A stretch of 64,000 nt of DNA, taken from NCBI RefSeq assembly GCF_030272615.1, contig NC_081412.1:670246852-670310851 (forward strand), in the 5' to 3' direction. The notes below the pieces were generated by a model. The model did not search any database and had not been told where the DNA came from. It saw nothing but the letters and a program-made list of their open reading frames with translations. Below are positions 35,926-48,016 of this stretch, piece after piece (position 1 is the first letter of the stretch; every line of letters begins with the position of its first letter). Both the position numbers and the translations under genes were made by a program. The stretch is from Cryptomeria japonica. Taxonomy: Eukaryota; Streptophyta; Pinopsida; Cupressales; Cupressaceae.

Positions 35926-37383
35926 ATGTCAGATTTTTATTTGCAAAATGTTCATGCTTTCGATGATTATTATGAGTATAGCCAAGACGAATTAGATGAA
36001 GCTTTAGATGAGTTTTTAAACCCTAAGGATGCTAAACCTTCATTTTACCAAAAACTCATAAACCTTGTTACTATGCCATTTAGGTGTGATGAGAAAGATA
36101 AGTCGAATGATTCCTCTCAAGGATACATTCCTATTAACTCTTCCCCTGAATCTAGTAACATGGTTGTTTTCAATAATCCCCTCTATGAGGAGATGTCTCC
36201 TTTTGAATCAAAAGATAAACCTTTTAACCGATATGATCATGCTTTGTTGGATGATGCTCTTGATGACTTTGTGGCTTTATCAAAATCTTTAAACAAGAAC
36301 AAGACTTCTAAATTGGTTAACATGATAAACTTGAATGAACATAACAAGCCTCTTTTTGAAGTCCAAGGTGCTTATCCTTCTCCCACCTTTCAAGTTCCTA
36401 AGTCACCTCTCCTTACTATCCAAGGAGGGTATGATCATGATTCCTTTCGTACTCCAAATAAACCAATTATCACTGTGCAAGGAAGAAAACCTATAAGTCC
36501 TTATAGTTATGCCAAGCAAATAACTAGAGAGAGTTATCATGTGGTTGCCCATACTTATCACACCAGAAATAATAGGCAGCCTAATCCTCCTCCTGTTATC
36601 CCAGTTTCTCTTCCTAATCCTCAACCAATTCTTCCACAAGCTCCCCGTATCTCGCAAGTTATGGGTAAGGAATATGATCTCATAGAACAACTTAAAGCTA
36701 CCCCTGCTAAGATATCCCTTTGGGATTTGATTCAAACTTCTTCCGCTCATCATGGAATGTTACAAGATGCCTTGAAAGATTTGAATGTTCCTCCACCGAA
36801 TACATCTAATAATATAGCATCTTTGGTTAACTCTGTGATGAATCCTAAAGCTCAAATTGTGTTTACCCAAGATGAGTTGCCTACTAGTGAAATTAAACAA
36901 CAATATGATCCCTTGATGATTGTGGTTATCATGAAAGACACTGCTATAAGACGAACACTAGTAGATAATGGCTCTGGCCTTAATGTATGTAGCATTAATC
37001 TATTACATAAGATGAATGTGGATACATCTCTCATTGAGCCTGACTCTCGTCCCATTTGTGGCTTTGACAATGTGGCTAAGACTTCATTGGGTATCATCAC
37101 CTTACCTCTCACAGTAGGACCTGTTACTTTGCCTACTCCTATCCATGTTATGTCAGGAAATTTAACATATAACTTGTTATTAGGGAGGCCTTGGATTCAT
37201 AGCATGCAAGCTGTCCCCTCTACATTGCGTAGACAAGTTAAATTCATCTATAACAATAAGACATATACTTTGACAAGTGATACTAATTTTCAAGCTTGTC
37301 TACAAACATCTACTTCCAAAGGGGGTTCTCCTAAGCCATCCTTGTCTAGTGATGACTCTTTAAATAAGAAACCTATCGATTAA
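35926..37383 (+). CDS. Tat element first frame: protease, no capsid
   Basis: 485 residues from ATG 35926. The N-terminal half is acidic with two related segments (LDEALDEFL and LDDALDDFV, about residues 23 and 109) and no capsid domain or zinc knuckle. About residues 245-290 (YDLIEQLKATPAKISLWDLI) is the segment that normally follows gag in Tat elements. An aspartic protease has its active site at residues 346-355 (VDNGSGLNVC) and LLGRPWIH about 65 residues later. It ends at TAA 37381-37383, but the same frame continues open into pol, so the stop may be a mutation or a readthrough point. Gag must come from elsewhere or is dispensable here. Confidence 0.8.
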   Translation: MSDFYLQNVHAFDDYYEYSQDELDEALDEFLNPKDAKPSFYQKLINLVTMPFRCDEKDKSNDSSQGYIPINSSPESSNMVVFNNPLYEEMSPFESKDKPFNRYDHALLDDALDDFVALSKSLNKNKTSKLVNMINLNEHNKPLFEVQGAYPSPTFQVPKSPLLTIQGGYDHDSFRTPNKPIITVQGRKPISPYSYAKQITRESYHVVAHTYHTRNNRQPNPPPVIPVSLPNPQPILPQAPRISQVMGKEYDLIEQLKATPAKISLWDLIQTSSAHHGMLQDALKDLNVPPPNTSNNIASLVNSVMNPKAQIVFTQDELPTSEIKQQYDPLMIVVIMKDTAIRRTLVDNGSGLNVCSINLLHKMNVDTSLIEPDSRPICGFDNVAKTSLGIITLPLTVGPVTLPTPIHVMSGNLTYNLLLGRPWIHSMQAVPSTLRRQVKFIYNNKTYTLTSDTNFQACLQTSTSKGGSPKPSLSSDDSLNKKPID

Positions 37384-39066
37384 TCCTCGCTCTCTGATGA
37401 TCAAAATTCTTTGGATGAGTCTGGAGCCCCTGAAGAAGATTCTTCTCGACTTGAAACTACACATAAGAAGGATTTTGATCCTGAGAAGATCCTCGAAGAA
37501 GATGATTGGGGATCTCTTGATTTTAATCCCACTTTTGTAGGTGAATATAAGGTTCCTTCTAGAGAGCTTAAAGTTGAAAAGAAGGAAGAAGCTAAAAATC
37601 AATCGACCTTACCTGAATCTATGAGTAATAATTTTGTGGCCGCTTCTCAAACTTCTTCTCATCACACCTCTAATTATGAAGAGTTTGATTCCTTGTCTTA
37701 TGAAAAACCACCTTCTCTTCCTGAAATGGCTGATCATTATGGTCGTGGTTTTTGCATTTTTGCTAAGCATGGGTATCATGGAAAAGGTTGTGGTGCTCAT
37801 GAACAAGGGATAAGAGTTCCTCTAGAGACTAATTTTCACAATTATGCCTTTGGACTTGGCTATAATCCCTGCAAACGTACTAAAGCTTCTAAAAGACCAT
37901 GCATTAGTGTTAATGCTATCTCTACATCTCTATCAATACAACATCCTGAGTATATTGATGGGGATCCTTTGGGTGACTGTGCTTTGGATATCTTCCCTAC
38001 TGACGATGCTTTAGCTGAGTTCTTGGGAGCCTATGACACTCTTCCTCGTTATCATCACAATAGGGGACTCCCTTATTGTTTGAACACTAAAGCCTATTTT
38101 GGAAAAGAGATTGATAATGACGAGATTGTGAAAGAATTCCCTCAGTTAAAGGATACTCCTCAACAAAGTAATCTTCTCATAAGTGAAACCACTGATGTTA
38201 AGATGGACCCTTGCAATAAAGAGAAAGTTATTAAAATTGGGAAATATTTGGATGAAGAGGAACAAAAACAATATGAAGATTTATTGCACGAATTCCCCGA
38301 GATCTTTGCTTGGACATACTCTGACATGCCTGGTATAGATCCTAAGATTGTTACTCATAATATTGTCTTAGTTCCTGATGCTAAGCCCGTGAAACAAAAG
38401 ATTCGAAAAATGAATCCCAAGGTGGCTCTGCTTGTTAAGGCTGAGATTGAAAAATTATTGGAGGCTAGATTTATCCGCCCTATTGACTATTCCCCATGGA
38501 TTTCAAATATTGTCGCTGTGGCTAAACCAGACAACAAAATAAGAATGTGCACCGACTTTCGAGATCTAAATAAGGCTTCTTTAAAAGATGATTTTCCTCT
38601 TCCAAACATTGAAATGATAGTGGATTCTACGGTAGGACATGCCTTGTTATCCTTCATGGATGGTTTCTCAGGATACAATCAAATTTTCATTAACCCTCAA
38701 GATCAATTCAAAACCACTTTCACCACTCCTTGGGGTACATTTTGTTGGATAATGATGCCTTTTGGACTTAAAAATTCTGGTGCAACTTATCAACGAGCGA
38801 TGACCCTTATCTTTCATGATTATATGCATAAGATTTTAGAGGATTATGTTGATGATATTTTAGCCAAATCCTTTCTTCGCATGGATCATGTTAAAATCCT
38901 TCGTCAAATCTTTGAAAGAATTCGTAAATATCACATGCGCTTGAATCCCCAAAAATGTGTTTTTGGTGTGGATAGTGGAAAACTATTAGGATTCATAGTT
39001 TTGCATTGTGGGATTGAGGTGAACACTAAGAAAAATAGATGCTATTGTCAACATGCCACCTCCTAG
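37384..39066 (+). pseudogene. pol: Tat element pol: reverse transcriptase
   Basis: In frame with the protease gene after TAA 37381. A linker of about 260 residues is followed by RT: DYSPWISNIVAVAKPD, CTDFRDLNKASLKDDFPLP, FMDGFSGYNQI, TPWGTFCWIMMPFGLKN, and the catalytic YVDD at residues 479-482 counted from ATG 37411. All main RT motifs are present. The frame is lost by one extra A in the run at 39031-39035; the downstream RNase H resumes in the next frame. It makes cDNA from the element RNA. Confidence 0.95.
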
Positions 39067-40063
39067 AAATGTGTCTCAACTTAAAAGCTTACAAGGAAAG
39101 ATTCAAGCCATTCGTAGGTTCGTGTCTCAGCTTGCAGATTGTACCTTTCCTTTTACTCAACTTCTTAAAAAGGATATCACTTTTCAATGGAATGAGGATT
39201 GTCAGCAAGCATTTGAAGATTTAAAAGTGTATTTGGCTAGTCCTCCTATTCTTCAACCGGCCGAACCTTCTAAACCTTTCCTTCTGTATACAGCTGCTTC
39301 CTCTCATGCTCTCGCAGCCTTGTTGGCACAACATGATAAAGATGGTAAGGAATGTTCGGTTTATTACATAAGTCGTACCTTACTCGATTATGAGACCCGA
39401 TATTCTGCGATAGAAAGACAATGCTTGGCCTTGGTGTTTGCGACTCATAAATTGAGACATTATCTTTTAAATTCAGAAGTCCACGTCATGGTAAAGTTTG
39501 ATCCTTTGAAGCATCTTTTCTTTAAAAATGATTTATCAGGACGCCTAGCTAAGTGGGTTATGATGTTAACTAAATTTGACCTTAAATTTGTTTCACAAAG
39601 AGCAATTAAAGGACAAGCGTTGACCAATAACTTAGTTGAGGCCCCTTCACCTTTCTCCTTTCCTAACCCTAAGTCTTTTCCTGATGACTTCATTCTTTCT
39701 ATAGAGAAAGATGAAACTTGGGAGTTATACTTTGATGGCTCTAAGTGTCGTACGGGATCGGGGGCAGGTGTTGTTCTAATTTCTCCTACAAGGAAATCTA
39801 TTCCCTTATCCTATCATCTAAATTTCTTGTGTACCAATAACATTGCTGAGTATGAGGCTCTTATAGCGGGAATAAAAGCAGCCTTGGCTCTGAACATAAA
39901 ACACATACATATCTATGGAGACTCGCAATTGATTATAAGACAAGTAACAGGAATATATCAGGTAAAACAAGACAAATTATCACAATATAAAGACCTTGCC
40001 ATCTCTTTATTACAAAAATTTGATTCTTATACCATGGAACCTGTTCCTCGAAAAGATAATTGA
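39036..40063 (+). pseudogene. pol: Tat element pol: dual RNase H
   Basis: After the frameshift, IDAIVNMPPPRNVSQLKSLQ leads into the RT-linked RNase H (FLLYTAASSHALAALLAQ, then YSAIERQCLALVFA). A tether and a second RNase H of archaeal type follow: ELYFDGSKCRTGSGAG at about 39725, NNIAEYEALIAGIKAAL, and IYGDSQLIIRQVTG. The second RNase H marks the Tat/Ogre lineage. The frame ends at TGA 40061-40063, just before HADAMA, which is normally part of the same domain, so this is a premature stop. Confidence 0.95.
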
Positions 40064-41465
40064 CATGCAGACGCAATGGCATGTGTGGCTTCTCTTGTAT
40101 CTTTAGAGGACCCTGTGGTTGATCTTAAATTTGTTATTCACAACCTTATTTCTCCAGCTATTGTAGATGATTCTAGCTTGGTAACATGTTGTGACTTTGT
40201 AGATTTAGATGAATGGTACTCGCATATCGTAAGATATTTGATCGATGGTACCTTTCCTGATTCCGCTAATAGGAACACTAGGGATAGAATCTGCAAGCTG
40301 TATGCTAGATATATCATCCTTTCTAATGTCCTTTACCGAAGGGGTTATGATGGTCTTCTCCTTCGTTGTCTTAACAAATCAGAAATCCTTGTTGCTCTTG
40401 AAGAGGCACATTCAGGTGCCTGTGGGGGGCATTTTGGGGGCAAATCCTTGGTTCATAGATTGCTTCATATGGGATATTATTGGCAAACTATGCAGAAAGA
40501 TTCTTTTTCATTTGTTAAGAAATGTCATCAATGTCAACAACACAATAATCTGATTCATGCTCCTGCCCAAGAACTTCGTTCTCAAGTAGCTTCTTGGCCT
40601 TTCTCCGCATGGGGTTTGGATCTTATTGGTAAAATCTCTCCTCCTTCATCTCAAGGACACACCTTCATTATAACCACAACAGATTACTTTACGAAGTGGG
40701 TAGAAGCTATTCCCCTTCGCTCTACCACTATTGAAGTGATTTGTCAATTTCTTCTAGAAAACATCATTTCTTGATTCGGGATACCTTCCACTATAATCTC
40801 AGATAATGGGAAATCATTTAAGAACAAGGACGTGAAGAAATTCCTTGAGAAGTATCATATCAAACATCGATTTTCTACACCATACTATCCTCAGTCAAAT
40901 GGTCAAGCCGAATCATCCAATAAAATAATTCAACAAATTCTTCACAAAACTGTGAATAAGCATGGTAAGGATTGGAGTAACCAGCTAATCTATGCTCTTT
41001 GGGCCTACCAAACGAGTGTACGAATTGCTACGAGAACTACTCCTTATAATCTTGTTTATGGTGCTGACGCTATTATGCCCTTAGAGTTAGAGATTCCATC
41101 ACTTAGGGTTTCTCTCAAAGGTATAGTAGATGATGACTCTTATAGAGAACAATGACTTCAACAGCTTGAGATGCTTGATGAACAGTGTATAAACGCTCTT
41201 GAGCATATTCAAGCGTATCACAAAACTCTACAACGAAGCTATAATGATAAGGTTATTCAACATTCCTTCTCAGTAGGTGACTTGGTCGAATCAGCGCAAT
41301 GTGAATGCCTTACCTGCAGAAAAGGGAAAATTTAGTCCTAATTGGCTTGGACCATATATCGTTATTGAGGATTATGGATCAGGTGCTTACAAAATAGCGG
41401 ATGTAGACGGTACACCTCTTAAAGAACCTATCAATGCTATGCACTTGTGTAGATATTATGCTTAA
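40064..41465 (+). pseudogene. pol: Tat element pol: integrase
   Basis: Zinc-binding region EAHSGACGGHFGGKSLVHRL then CHQCQQ. Catalytic residues are in WGLDLIGK (about 40615), IISDNGKSF (about 40800) and QSNGQAESSNK (about 40893-40925). The C-terminal part ends GPYIVIEDYGSGAYKI, MHLCRYYA and TAA 41463-41465. TGA stops occur at about 40772 (in FLLENIIS*FGIP, probably Trp) and 41153. A further indel near 41285 shifts the frame before NQRNVNALPAEKGKF. It joined cDNA to the host genome; now broken. Confidence 0.95.
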
Positions 41466-42066
41466 TTCTTCATTCCTTATTTATCTTCTTTTCAGTTCTT
41501 CAACATTGGATAATATGTTAGTATCTCCTAATTAGAGAAAAATAGAATTAAATGTTATGGTGTTTAATCTATATTGCTTCGTTCCTGACAAGCGCGTCTC
41601 TTTACTTTATAGTTTGTCTTGAATTCATTTATGTAAATTGTAAAAGATTTACATTTCCATTATGCTAGCATATTATACAATGTCTTTATGTGTTAAGTAG
41701 AATCGTATCATGTTGTGTTTAAGTTCAAAATTAAATCACATTAGTTATATGATTCTTAGACTTAATGCATATTTCTTCCCTATCATCAATGTAGTACTTG
41801 ATTAAATATTTTAATTAAGTCACACATGTATCAATTTAATCATGGAGCATTGAGAAATCAATCACATGGAAATTAAATTCTGAACATACATGTACATTTA
41901 CCAAATGTATTAGAATTAATCAAAACAAAATATACATTGTTTTAAGAATTAAAGATAACACATTTGAAACAAAAGAGAAGCATGTATATATACATATATA
42001 TATGTGGATCGTATACAAATATAGGTCACTGTACATCCAAAATGTGACCTCTCCTACATCATAAAA
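41466..42066. other. Gap between pol and the antisense gene
   Basis: AT-rich, converging 3' ends of pol (plus) and the PMD gene (minus). No other feature is seen except a TATA microsatellite near 41985-42003. Confidence 0.6.
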
Positions 42067-44633
42067 TCATCTCCTATCCCTAGGGCTAGTGGCTGGAGAG
42101 TGTCGACTGGACGCTCCCTCCTGATCTGGCCGTGAAGGCGGACCCATGGGTGTGTAGCGTGATACAGACCGTGAGTGACTCCAAGAGGAACTCCTACGAT
42201 CCCTATCCATAAGGATCGCGCGATAGGTGGTAGCCTCGGCCTGAGCTGCTGCTAGATCTCGCCGTGCCCGCTGAAGGTCCTCTGTTAGGACTCTCTCTCT
42301 CTCCCTCCATATGTCTACCTGTACTCAGAATGGGGAAAACAAGTCCTCATGCCGACCCGCGTTCCCCTGAGGCCTATAAGCAATCTGTGAGGAACTGGGG
42401 ATCTGTGCTATCGTGGAAATGTCTGTCACTGCCTGCTGAATCAGGGAATGCCACTCCTGCACATTAGCTGTGGCAGTAGAACAGATTATTGTTAGTACCA
42501 TTCTATATCATCAAAACATTAATCAATCAATATAAACTTACTATACCTGGGTCTCCCTCACACCAGTAGGGATCATGATACGGTAGCATCTGTGACTGGG
42601 ATCTACTAGGTTCCCCTTGCTCGACTAATCTATGCACGATGGGTGTAGGCTGGATGGTACTAGGAACAGGTCTCCGTATCGCCTCATGTTCCCCCTGTTG
42701 GGGAATAAGAGGAGGATCCAGAGCTATGGTATCGTCTCCTGAATGGTGGGGAGTTGCATCCAACTCCTCCTCATCATCTCTATCCTCCTCCTCGTCGTCC
42801 TCCTCATCATCCTCATCCTCATCCTCATCCGCATCCTCACCTGCATCCTCCTCGTCCTCATCTCTATCTGTGTCCTCCTCCTCCTCCTCGGCGCTGGGCT
42901 GATCGCCTATAGGTAGATCAGGATCTCCCACCTCCTCATGACCCTCTCCCTCCTCTGGCTCCTCTGACCTGGATCCTTGGTCCTCGTCTCGGTCTCCATG
43001 TCTCCATGGGCCTGGATGGCCTGTCCGATGATCTGGTGGAAAGATAGGACCTGGATATGATCTCATAAACCATGAGACATACCTGCGCTATGCTCCAGGC
43101 TCTGTAGAGTAATCAGTGACTACATCTTGATCAGATCCCTCTATATCTGTAGTCTCGATGTCATCTATCATCGGTCTCGCTACTGCTCTAGGTCTGGGAA
43201 GGACCCATGAGTGTCGAGCATAGATGGGCACATCGGCTGGAACACACTGCTCTAGCCCAAACTGCCTCCGTACTCGGTCAAAGTAGAATGGGACTATGAT
43301 GTGTGAATATCGTCCCTGCAGTAGGCGGTTCCTCTGTAGGCATGCTAACTGTCTCTCCATCCCATCCCATCTGTGCATCCGCAGGTAGGGTCTCCACACT
43401 GTCACCTCGGCTGTCAGTCTATCAAAAATCACTCTCCAATATAACAAATCTCCAAATCTCCACTCGCTGGTAAGTGGTTAAGCGAACACCCTAGGTCGCT
43501 CGCTAGCCGTACTCAGCGAAAAGCCAACAGGCCTAGTGCATGTGAAGTGCTCTAAAATCCACACCTGCAGAAGTGTGTACGTCATCAAACTGCAACCCTG
43601 TCCAAATACATACTCCTCAAGGTTGTGATAGAGATGTGCAAGCATACTTCGACCCCAAGCATACACTCTCCTGTGTCTCTCCATCGCTCTGATACACCAT
43701 GTGAGACCCCCATGCATGTGCGTCCCTTTCCCATTAGGGCAGACGGCTAGTGTTATGATGGCGATCATAAGGCGTCTCAGAAGGGGTACCTCCCCTGTAG
43801 GATGTAAGAGCCAGCTGACCATAATGCGACCTCTCGTCTCGCTCGGCATGACTCTCCCTATGCAATATACCTGCTCTCTCTGATGATCCTTCGCTGAACG
43901 ATCGGTCGCGTATGTAACAGTCGCTCCTCTGATAGGAAGACGAAGTATACGGTACACATCCTTGAGTGTAATCGTTAGCTCCCCTACTGGAAGGTGAAAA
44001 GTGCATGTGTCAGGATCCCATCGCTCCATCAATGCCATCAGCATCACAGGATGGAATCGAATGGCTGGCATGAGGATCACATACCACAATCCCACAATCG
44101 ACAATGTGTCTCTCTCAACCTGAGTCAGCCGCGGAATCTGATCTCGCAAACTGCGAAGAATATGTCCCGTTGTATGCTCTCTCATGTATGGGAGACCCTG
44201 CAACACAAAAACATAATCGTAATCAGTACTCGATCATCAAAATCGCTCATGCAAACTGTCAAACATCATATGCCAACCTTGAAACCCCTCGCCAAGCCCT
44301 GATTGGGACCATGGTGCCCTATCAGGGACCATGGCGCCCTGATTGGGACCATGGTGCCCTGTCAAGGACCATGGCGCCCTGAAGGGACCACGGCACCCCT
44401 GTCAGGGACCATGGCACCCTGGGGGGACCAGGGCGCCCCATAGGGACCATGGCACCTTGGGTGGGCCCTGGGTCAGCCTTCAAGGCCCGCATACGATCAC
44501 AGAAAAGTCAAAATGTGAAAAAAATCAAAAGTCAAACGTTCAGTCAACTCACCTCGTCTAGTGGCTCGTCATCAATCACAGCCTGGTGCAGGATCTCAAT
44601 CCTCGTGGGACGCTCTGATCGTCGTGAAGACAT
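42067..44633 (-). pseudogene. Antisense plant mobile domain (PMD) gene, three exons
   Basis: Exon 1, 44633-44553, encodes MSSRRSERPTRIEILHQAVI and DDEPLDE; donor GTGAGT. Intron 1, 44552-44198, ends TTGCAG. Exon 2, 44197-42547, carries the PMD fold (MERWDPDTCTFHLPVGELTI, LKDVYRILRLPIRG, later FDRVRRQFGLEQCVP) and a long Glu/Asp tract; donor GTATAG. Intron 2, 42546-42468 (79 nt), has TACTAAC and ends CCACAG. Exon 3, 42467-42067, ends TGA. Phases match (0 and 1) and the sum is 711 codons. Premature stops: TAA 43480-43478, TAG 43090-43088, TGA 42327-42325. PMD proteins occur in host genes (MAIN/MAIL1 group) and as antisense frames in Tat elements. Function in the element is unknown. Confidence 0.85.
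44283..44470. repeat. GC-rich minisatellite in intron 1 of the PMD gene
   Basis: About eight imperfect 20-23-bp units of GGGACCATGGCGCCCTGA type, inside the intron. Apparent open frames on the plus strand are repeat translations. Confidence 0.8.
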
Positions 44634-45208
44634 GATGATGGCTATGTGGGCTCCGCTGCAATGAATAGTATTCTGAAATCAACAAAGTGACAAATGCAAG
44701 TGTCACTTTCAAGGTATATACTTTCATTTTTGCATCTTTTGAAACCCTAATTTTCCTCTATCATTCATTTTATCATAACTTGGGTTTGGAAAATGCAATT
44801 TTCAAGCCGTTTGTTGCGTTGGAATCGTATGTTCATTCCCCTACTCTCGGGATGTTCCAAAAAGTGCTCTGATGAAGCCTATTTAGTGAACGTCCCTCAT
44901 CACCACTCTCTTACACAATTTGTCGTAAGTAAACATGCTACCCTGTTTCACCTCCCTAATAAGCAAGTCAAAACAGGGGGGCATATAGCTACTCACAGAT
45001 TTCATCACTTTCCTTAGTAAGCATTAGGTGATTTTATCATCTAACGTGTGTTTTGTAGGGTGCGGTTCCTAACTGTGTACTGCAGATACCGCTGGGGGCT
45101 TCGTCCGACAACTTATGGATATATCCTTTCTCAAATGATGTTTACTTTTCTGTACTTTAGCTTGCATATGCATGTAGTACTCATATGACTGCTAAAGTGG
45201 GGGCTAAA
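44634..45208 (+). promoter_or_regulatory. Upstream region of the PMD gene and Tat polypurine tract
   Basis: 44634-45190 has no coding signal. It would hold the promoter of the antisense gene, but I see no certain TATA element. The polypurine tract GCTAAAGTGGGGGCTAAA at 45191-45208 abuts the 3' LTR. Confidence 0.75.
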
Positions 45209-46877
45209 TGTAGCATCGTAAATTGTACGCACTTGCTAGTGTGGTACAATTTCACAACCAGTTTAGCACCCACCTTAGTGCATTTTACATTTTGCATTGC
45301 ATTTCTCCTTTAGCACTTAATTAATCAAATTAATTAGGTCTAAGGTCCTATTTCATCATCCTTTGCATCATAAAGTTGGGCCCTTTCGCTAAAGCGTGCC
45401 CTTTGCATTTTATTCTTCCAATATATCACTCAATCAAAAACCCTAATTAAGTCCTATTTTGAACTTGGGGGCTTGGGGGGTCAAAACATCTCGAAATCAC
45501 CTGTAACTTCGGGATTCTCTCTAAAATCATCATATCCGACAGCCCTGAAAATTTGGTGAAAAGTTGTCGGGACCGTGGCGCCCGGAGTGCACATGGTCCC
45601 GAACATTTTTCCCAAAATTTTAGGAGCACAATCCAATCATAAAATAAAGCTTAACCCCAAGAAATTGGCGGGATATTCAATCTCTAGGTCGGCCAAAAGA
45701 CGAAATTACGATCTAGGGTTTCCTACATAAGAGCTCTCTTTCTTCATTTGAAAGGATCCGATTTTTGTGTTTTCAGGAACCTCATATGCAGCGAAAGAGA
45801 AGATCTTTGAAGACTTCAACAGCATTCAACATCCCTCTATCAAGCACTTATCAAATTCATTCATCTACTTAGGGCTTGGAAGACATTGAAGAACAATAGG
45901 AGATTACCGACTGAAGATTGGCTTGTACTCCTCCCTTGAGGGTTGGGTATGATTTCATGTTGTTTTCATGTCTTTGCATAAGCTTCAATATATCCTTTAT
46001 TCATGCTTTAGATCACTTTGCATCTTGATTTAGAGCATTTACATTGTCATTTATAAGCAATTAGGGTTTACTTTCTAGGTTGCTCTAGTTTTCTTTCTTG
46101 CATTTTAGGACCTTGCACACACACTAGGTCTGCACACACAATACATTTTACAAAACAACTTGGCTATTCATGGAGGTGGAAATCACCGAAGCAGGGGTTT
46201 GACTAAGGCAAAACCCTATATAGCTGCCCATACACCCTTTTTTCAGATATCAGTGCAGGTTCGGGACTCGGACGACGCTGCAGGATACAGATCCAGAGAG
46301 AACAGGTCGAGACAGCACTCTGCATCAAATTGCAGAGCAGGAGACTGGGACAGGGGTGCTGGGTGCCCTGGTCCTACCAGGACAGGGGCACTGGGTGCCC
46401 TAGTCCCTAGGACAGAGGCGCTGGGTGCCCTGGTCCTCTGGACAGACAGCTTTTCTGACAGTTTCTGACAGTGTTCCAGAGTGCAAAACAGTAGTTTCCG
46501 GTGCAGTTTCCGGGACAGAATTAGGACAGTGGCGCCCGCGCCCCCGTCCCGAACATTTTCAGTCTGATTTTGACTCTGGGTACACATTTGCATTCTTATT
46601 TCATCCCTATATTTACAGCTGTTCATTGTTTAATCTCAATTCTGCAATCTTGTTATTAGTTCATACTTGCATTTTGGGATTAGGGTTTGAACTCGCATCA
46701 TTTGATCTTCCAATTTCAACAAGGGAATAGAAATCCTAATAGGTAGCCCGTGGCTCTCTCTTTCACAAGAAGAAGTAGCCAATTGTGTGTTACCTCTAGG
46801 CTCTTTCATATTCCGTAATGTGTGTCAAAAGGTAGGATTAGGGCATGTTAACCGAGTCTTGCTTTTTCCCCTACACA
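45209..46877 (+). repeat. 3' LTR of the Tat element
   Basis: 1,669 bp copy of 34086-35757 with few substitutions and a small deletion near 45475. Followed by GGCTA. Confidence 0.95.
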
Positions 46878-46882
46878 GGCTA

Positions 46883-47768
46883 AATACCCGGTTAGAGGTT
46901 AAAACCCTATTAAAGGTTACCTCGTAATAGGATTTGAAGAACTCAATGATTTTGAGTCACCCTATTAAAGGATTTACAAAAATTCTGTTAAAGCTACCCG
47001 GTAAAGGGATTTTCCAACTGCTGAAATGGTTAGAAGTCAACAGGTAATACACTAATCTAATAACAACACTCAATGCCAAGGCAGATCCACTTCAGTTCCT
47101 TTACATATACAATCACACTCTACAAATCTCTACTCACTTCTCCAGTCTGGAAAGAATCACCTCACATACATTCATTTTCCAATAACTTCAAATGAAAATC
47201 ATCATCGACCTTATAGACAACAATTAGGTTAGTGGCCAAAACCTAAAACCCTAAGCATCTAGGTTAATGATACAGTTGGTCCAATCTTGACCGTTTAATC
47301 ACATTACATAGGGTAAAATAATATTGAACAAATCTCAAGATGTTCTGCATCATCCCTTCTTCACAACTTCTAGAAGCTGATAACCCATCACGCACTCTCC
47401 ATCGTTTACTAAGATTTTGCACATTCCCAAGGTAGATAGAATCAATCTTCTCATGCAAGATCCTTAAGGAAATTCTTCACACACACAAGGCTGACATGGA
47501 AACATGATCTAATCTTCATTTTAGTACTAACTCATTACAGGATGTCATCGGTCTAATCGCACAGACTTGGAATGCATCAGCCAGAAACCCTGAAGCCGAG
47601 ACTACCAACCGGTAGTCATATCAAGTGAAACCCCTGATACACACTTTGCATATACCGGTTCACTTGCCAGTTTACTTACTTCAACATACTAGTTCACACT
47701 TTAGCATATTGACATCAATGATAACATACATTATCATCATGTCATCAAACTCTACACATATGCCAACA
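46883..47768 (-). repeat. Copia-2 3' LTR, right portion
   Basis: Continues the LTR after the Tat element and ends ATGCCAACA. The combined length of about 1.4 kb equals the opposite LTR. Confidence 0.9.
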
Positions 47769-48016
47769 ATCTCCCCATTTGGCATTGATGCCAATACATA
47801 AAGATATCTCTACATCTTCTTCCATATTATATGTCTTCAATACTGTAGATATCTTCTCTGCTTCACATCTTCTCCCCATTTGACAACAATGCCAAAGTGG
47901 AGGCACAAGCTTCCATGGTCCACTATGCTGCTCCCCTTGAGGAGTAGCATCCTTCAACACATCAATCTTGAAAATATTTGACAATAAAATACCTAACTAA
48001 TGTGGAGCACATACCT
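47769..48016 (-). promoter_or_regulatory. Serial polypurine tracts of Copia-2
   Basis: TCTCCCCATTTGGC (about 47770), TCTCCCCATTTGAC (about 47871) and GCTCCCCTTGAGG (about 47930) on the plus strand, in the same arrangement as Copia-1. Confidence 0.7.

Larger units (their letters stand above)
34086..46877 (+). mobile_element. Tat-type Ty3/gypsy element with antisense PMD gene
   Basis: 12,792 bp, plus strand, exact target duplication GGCTA. LTRs are 34086-35757 and 45209-46877. The interior carries a gag-less protease frame (35926-37383), RT, two RNase H domains, integrase, and a spliced antisense plant mobile domain gene (44633-42067) before the polypurine tract (45191-45208). A second RNase H and extra genes between pol and the 3' LTR are known for the Tat/Ogre lineage. 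The LTRs are nearly identical by eye, so this is one of the youngest insertions. Confidence 0.95.

Noticed and set aside
42639..42902. Poly-serine frame on the plus strand
   Set aside because: Reverse strand of the Glu/Asp tract of the PMD gene.
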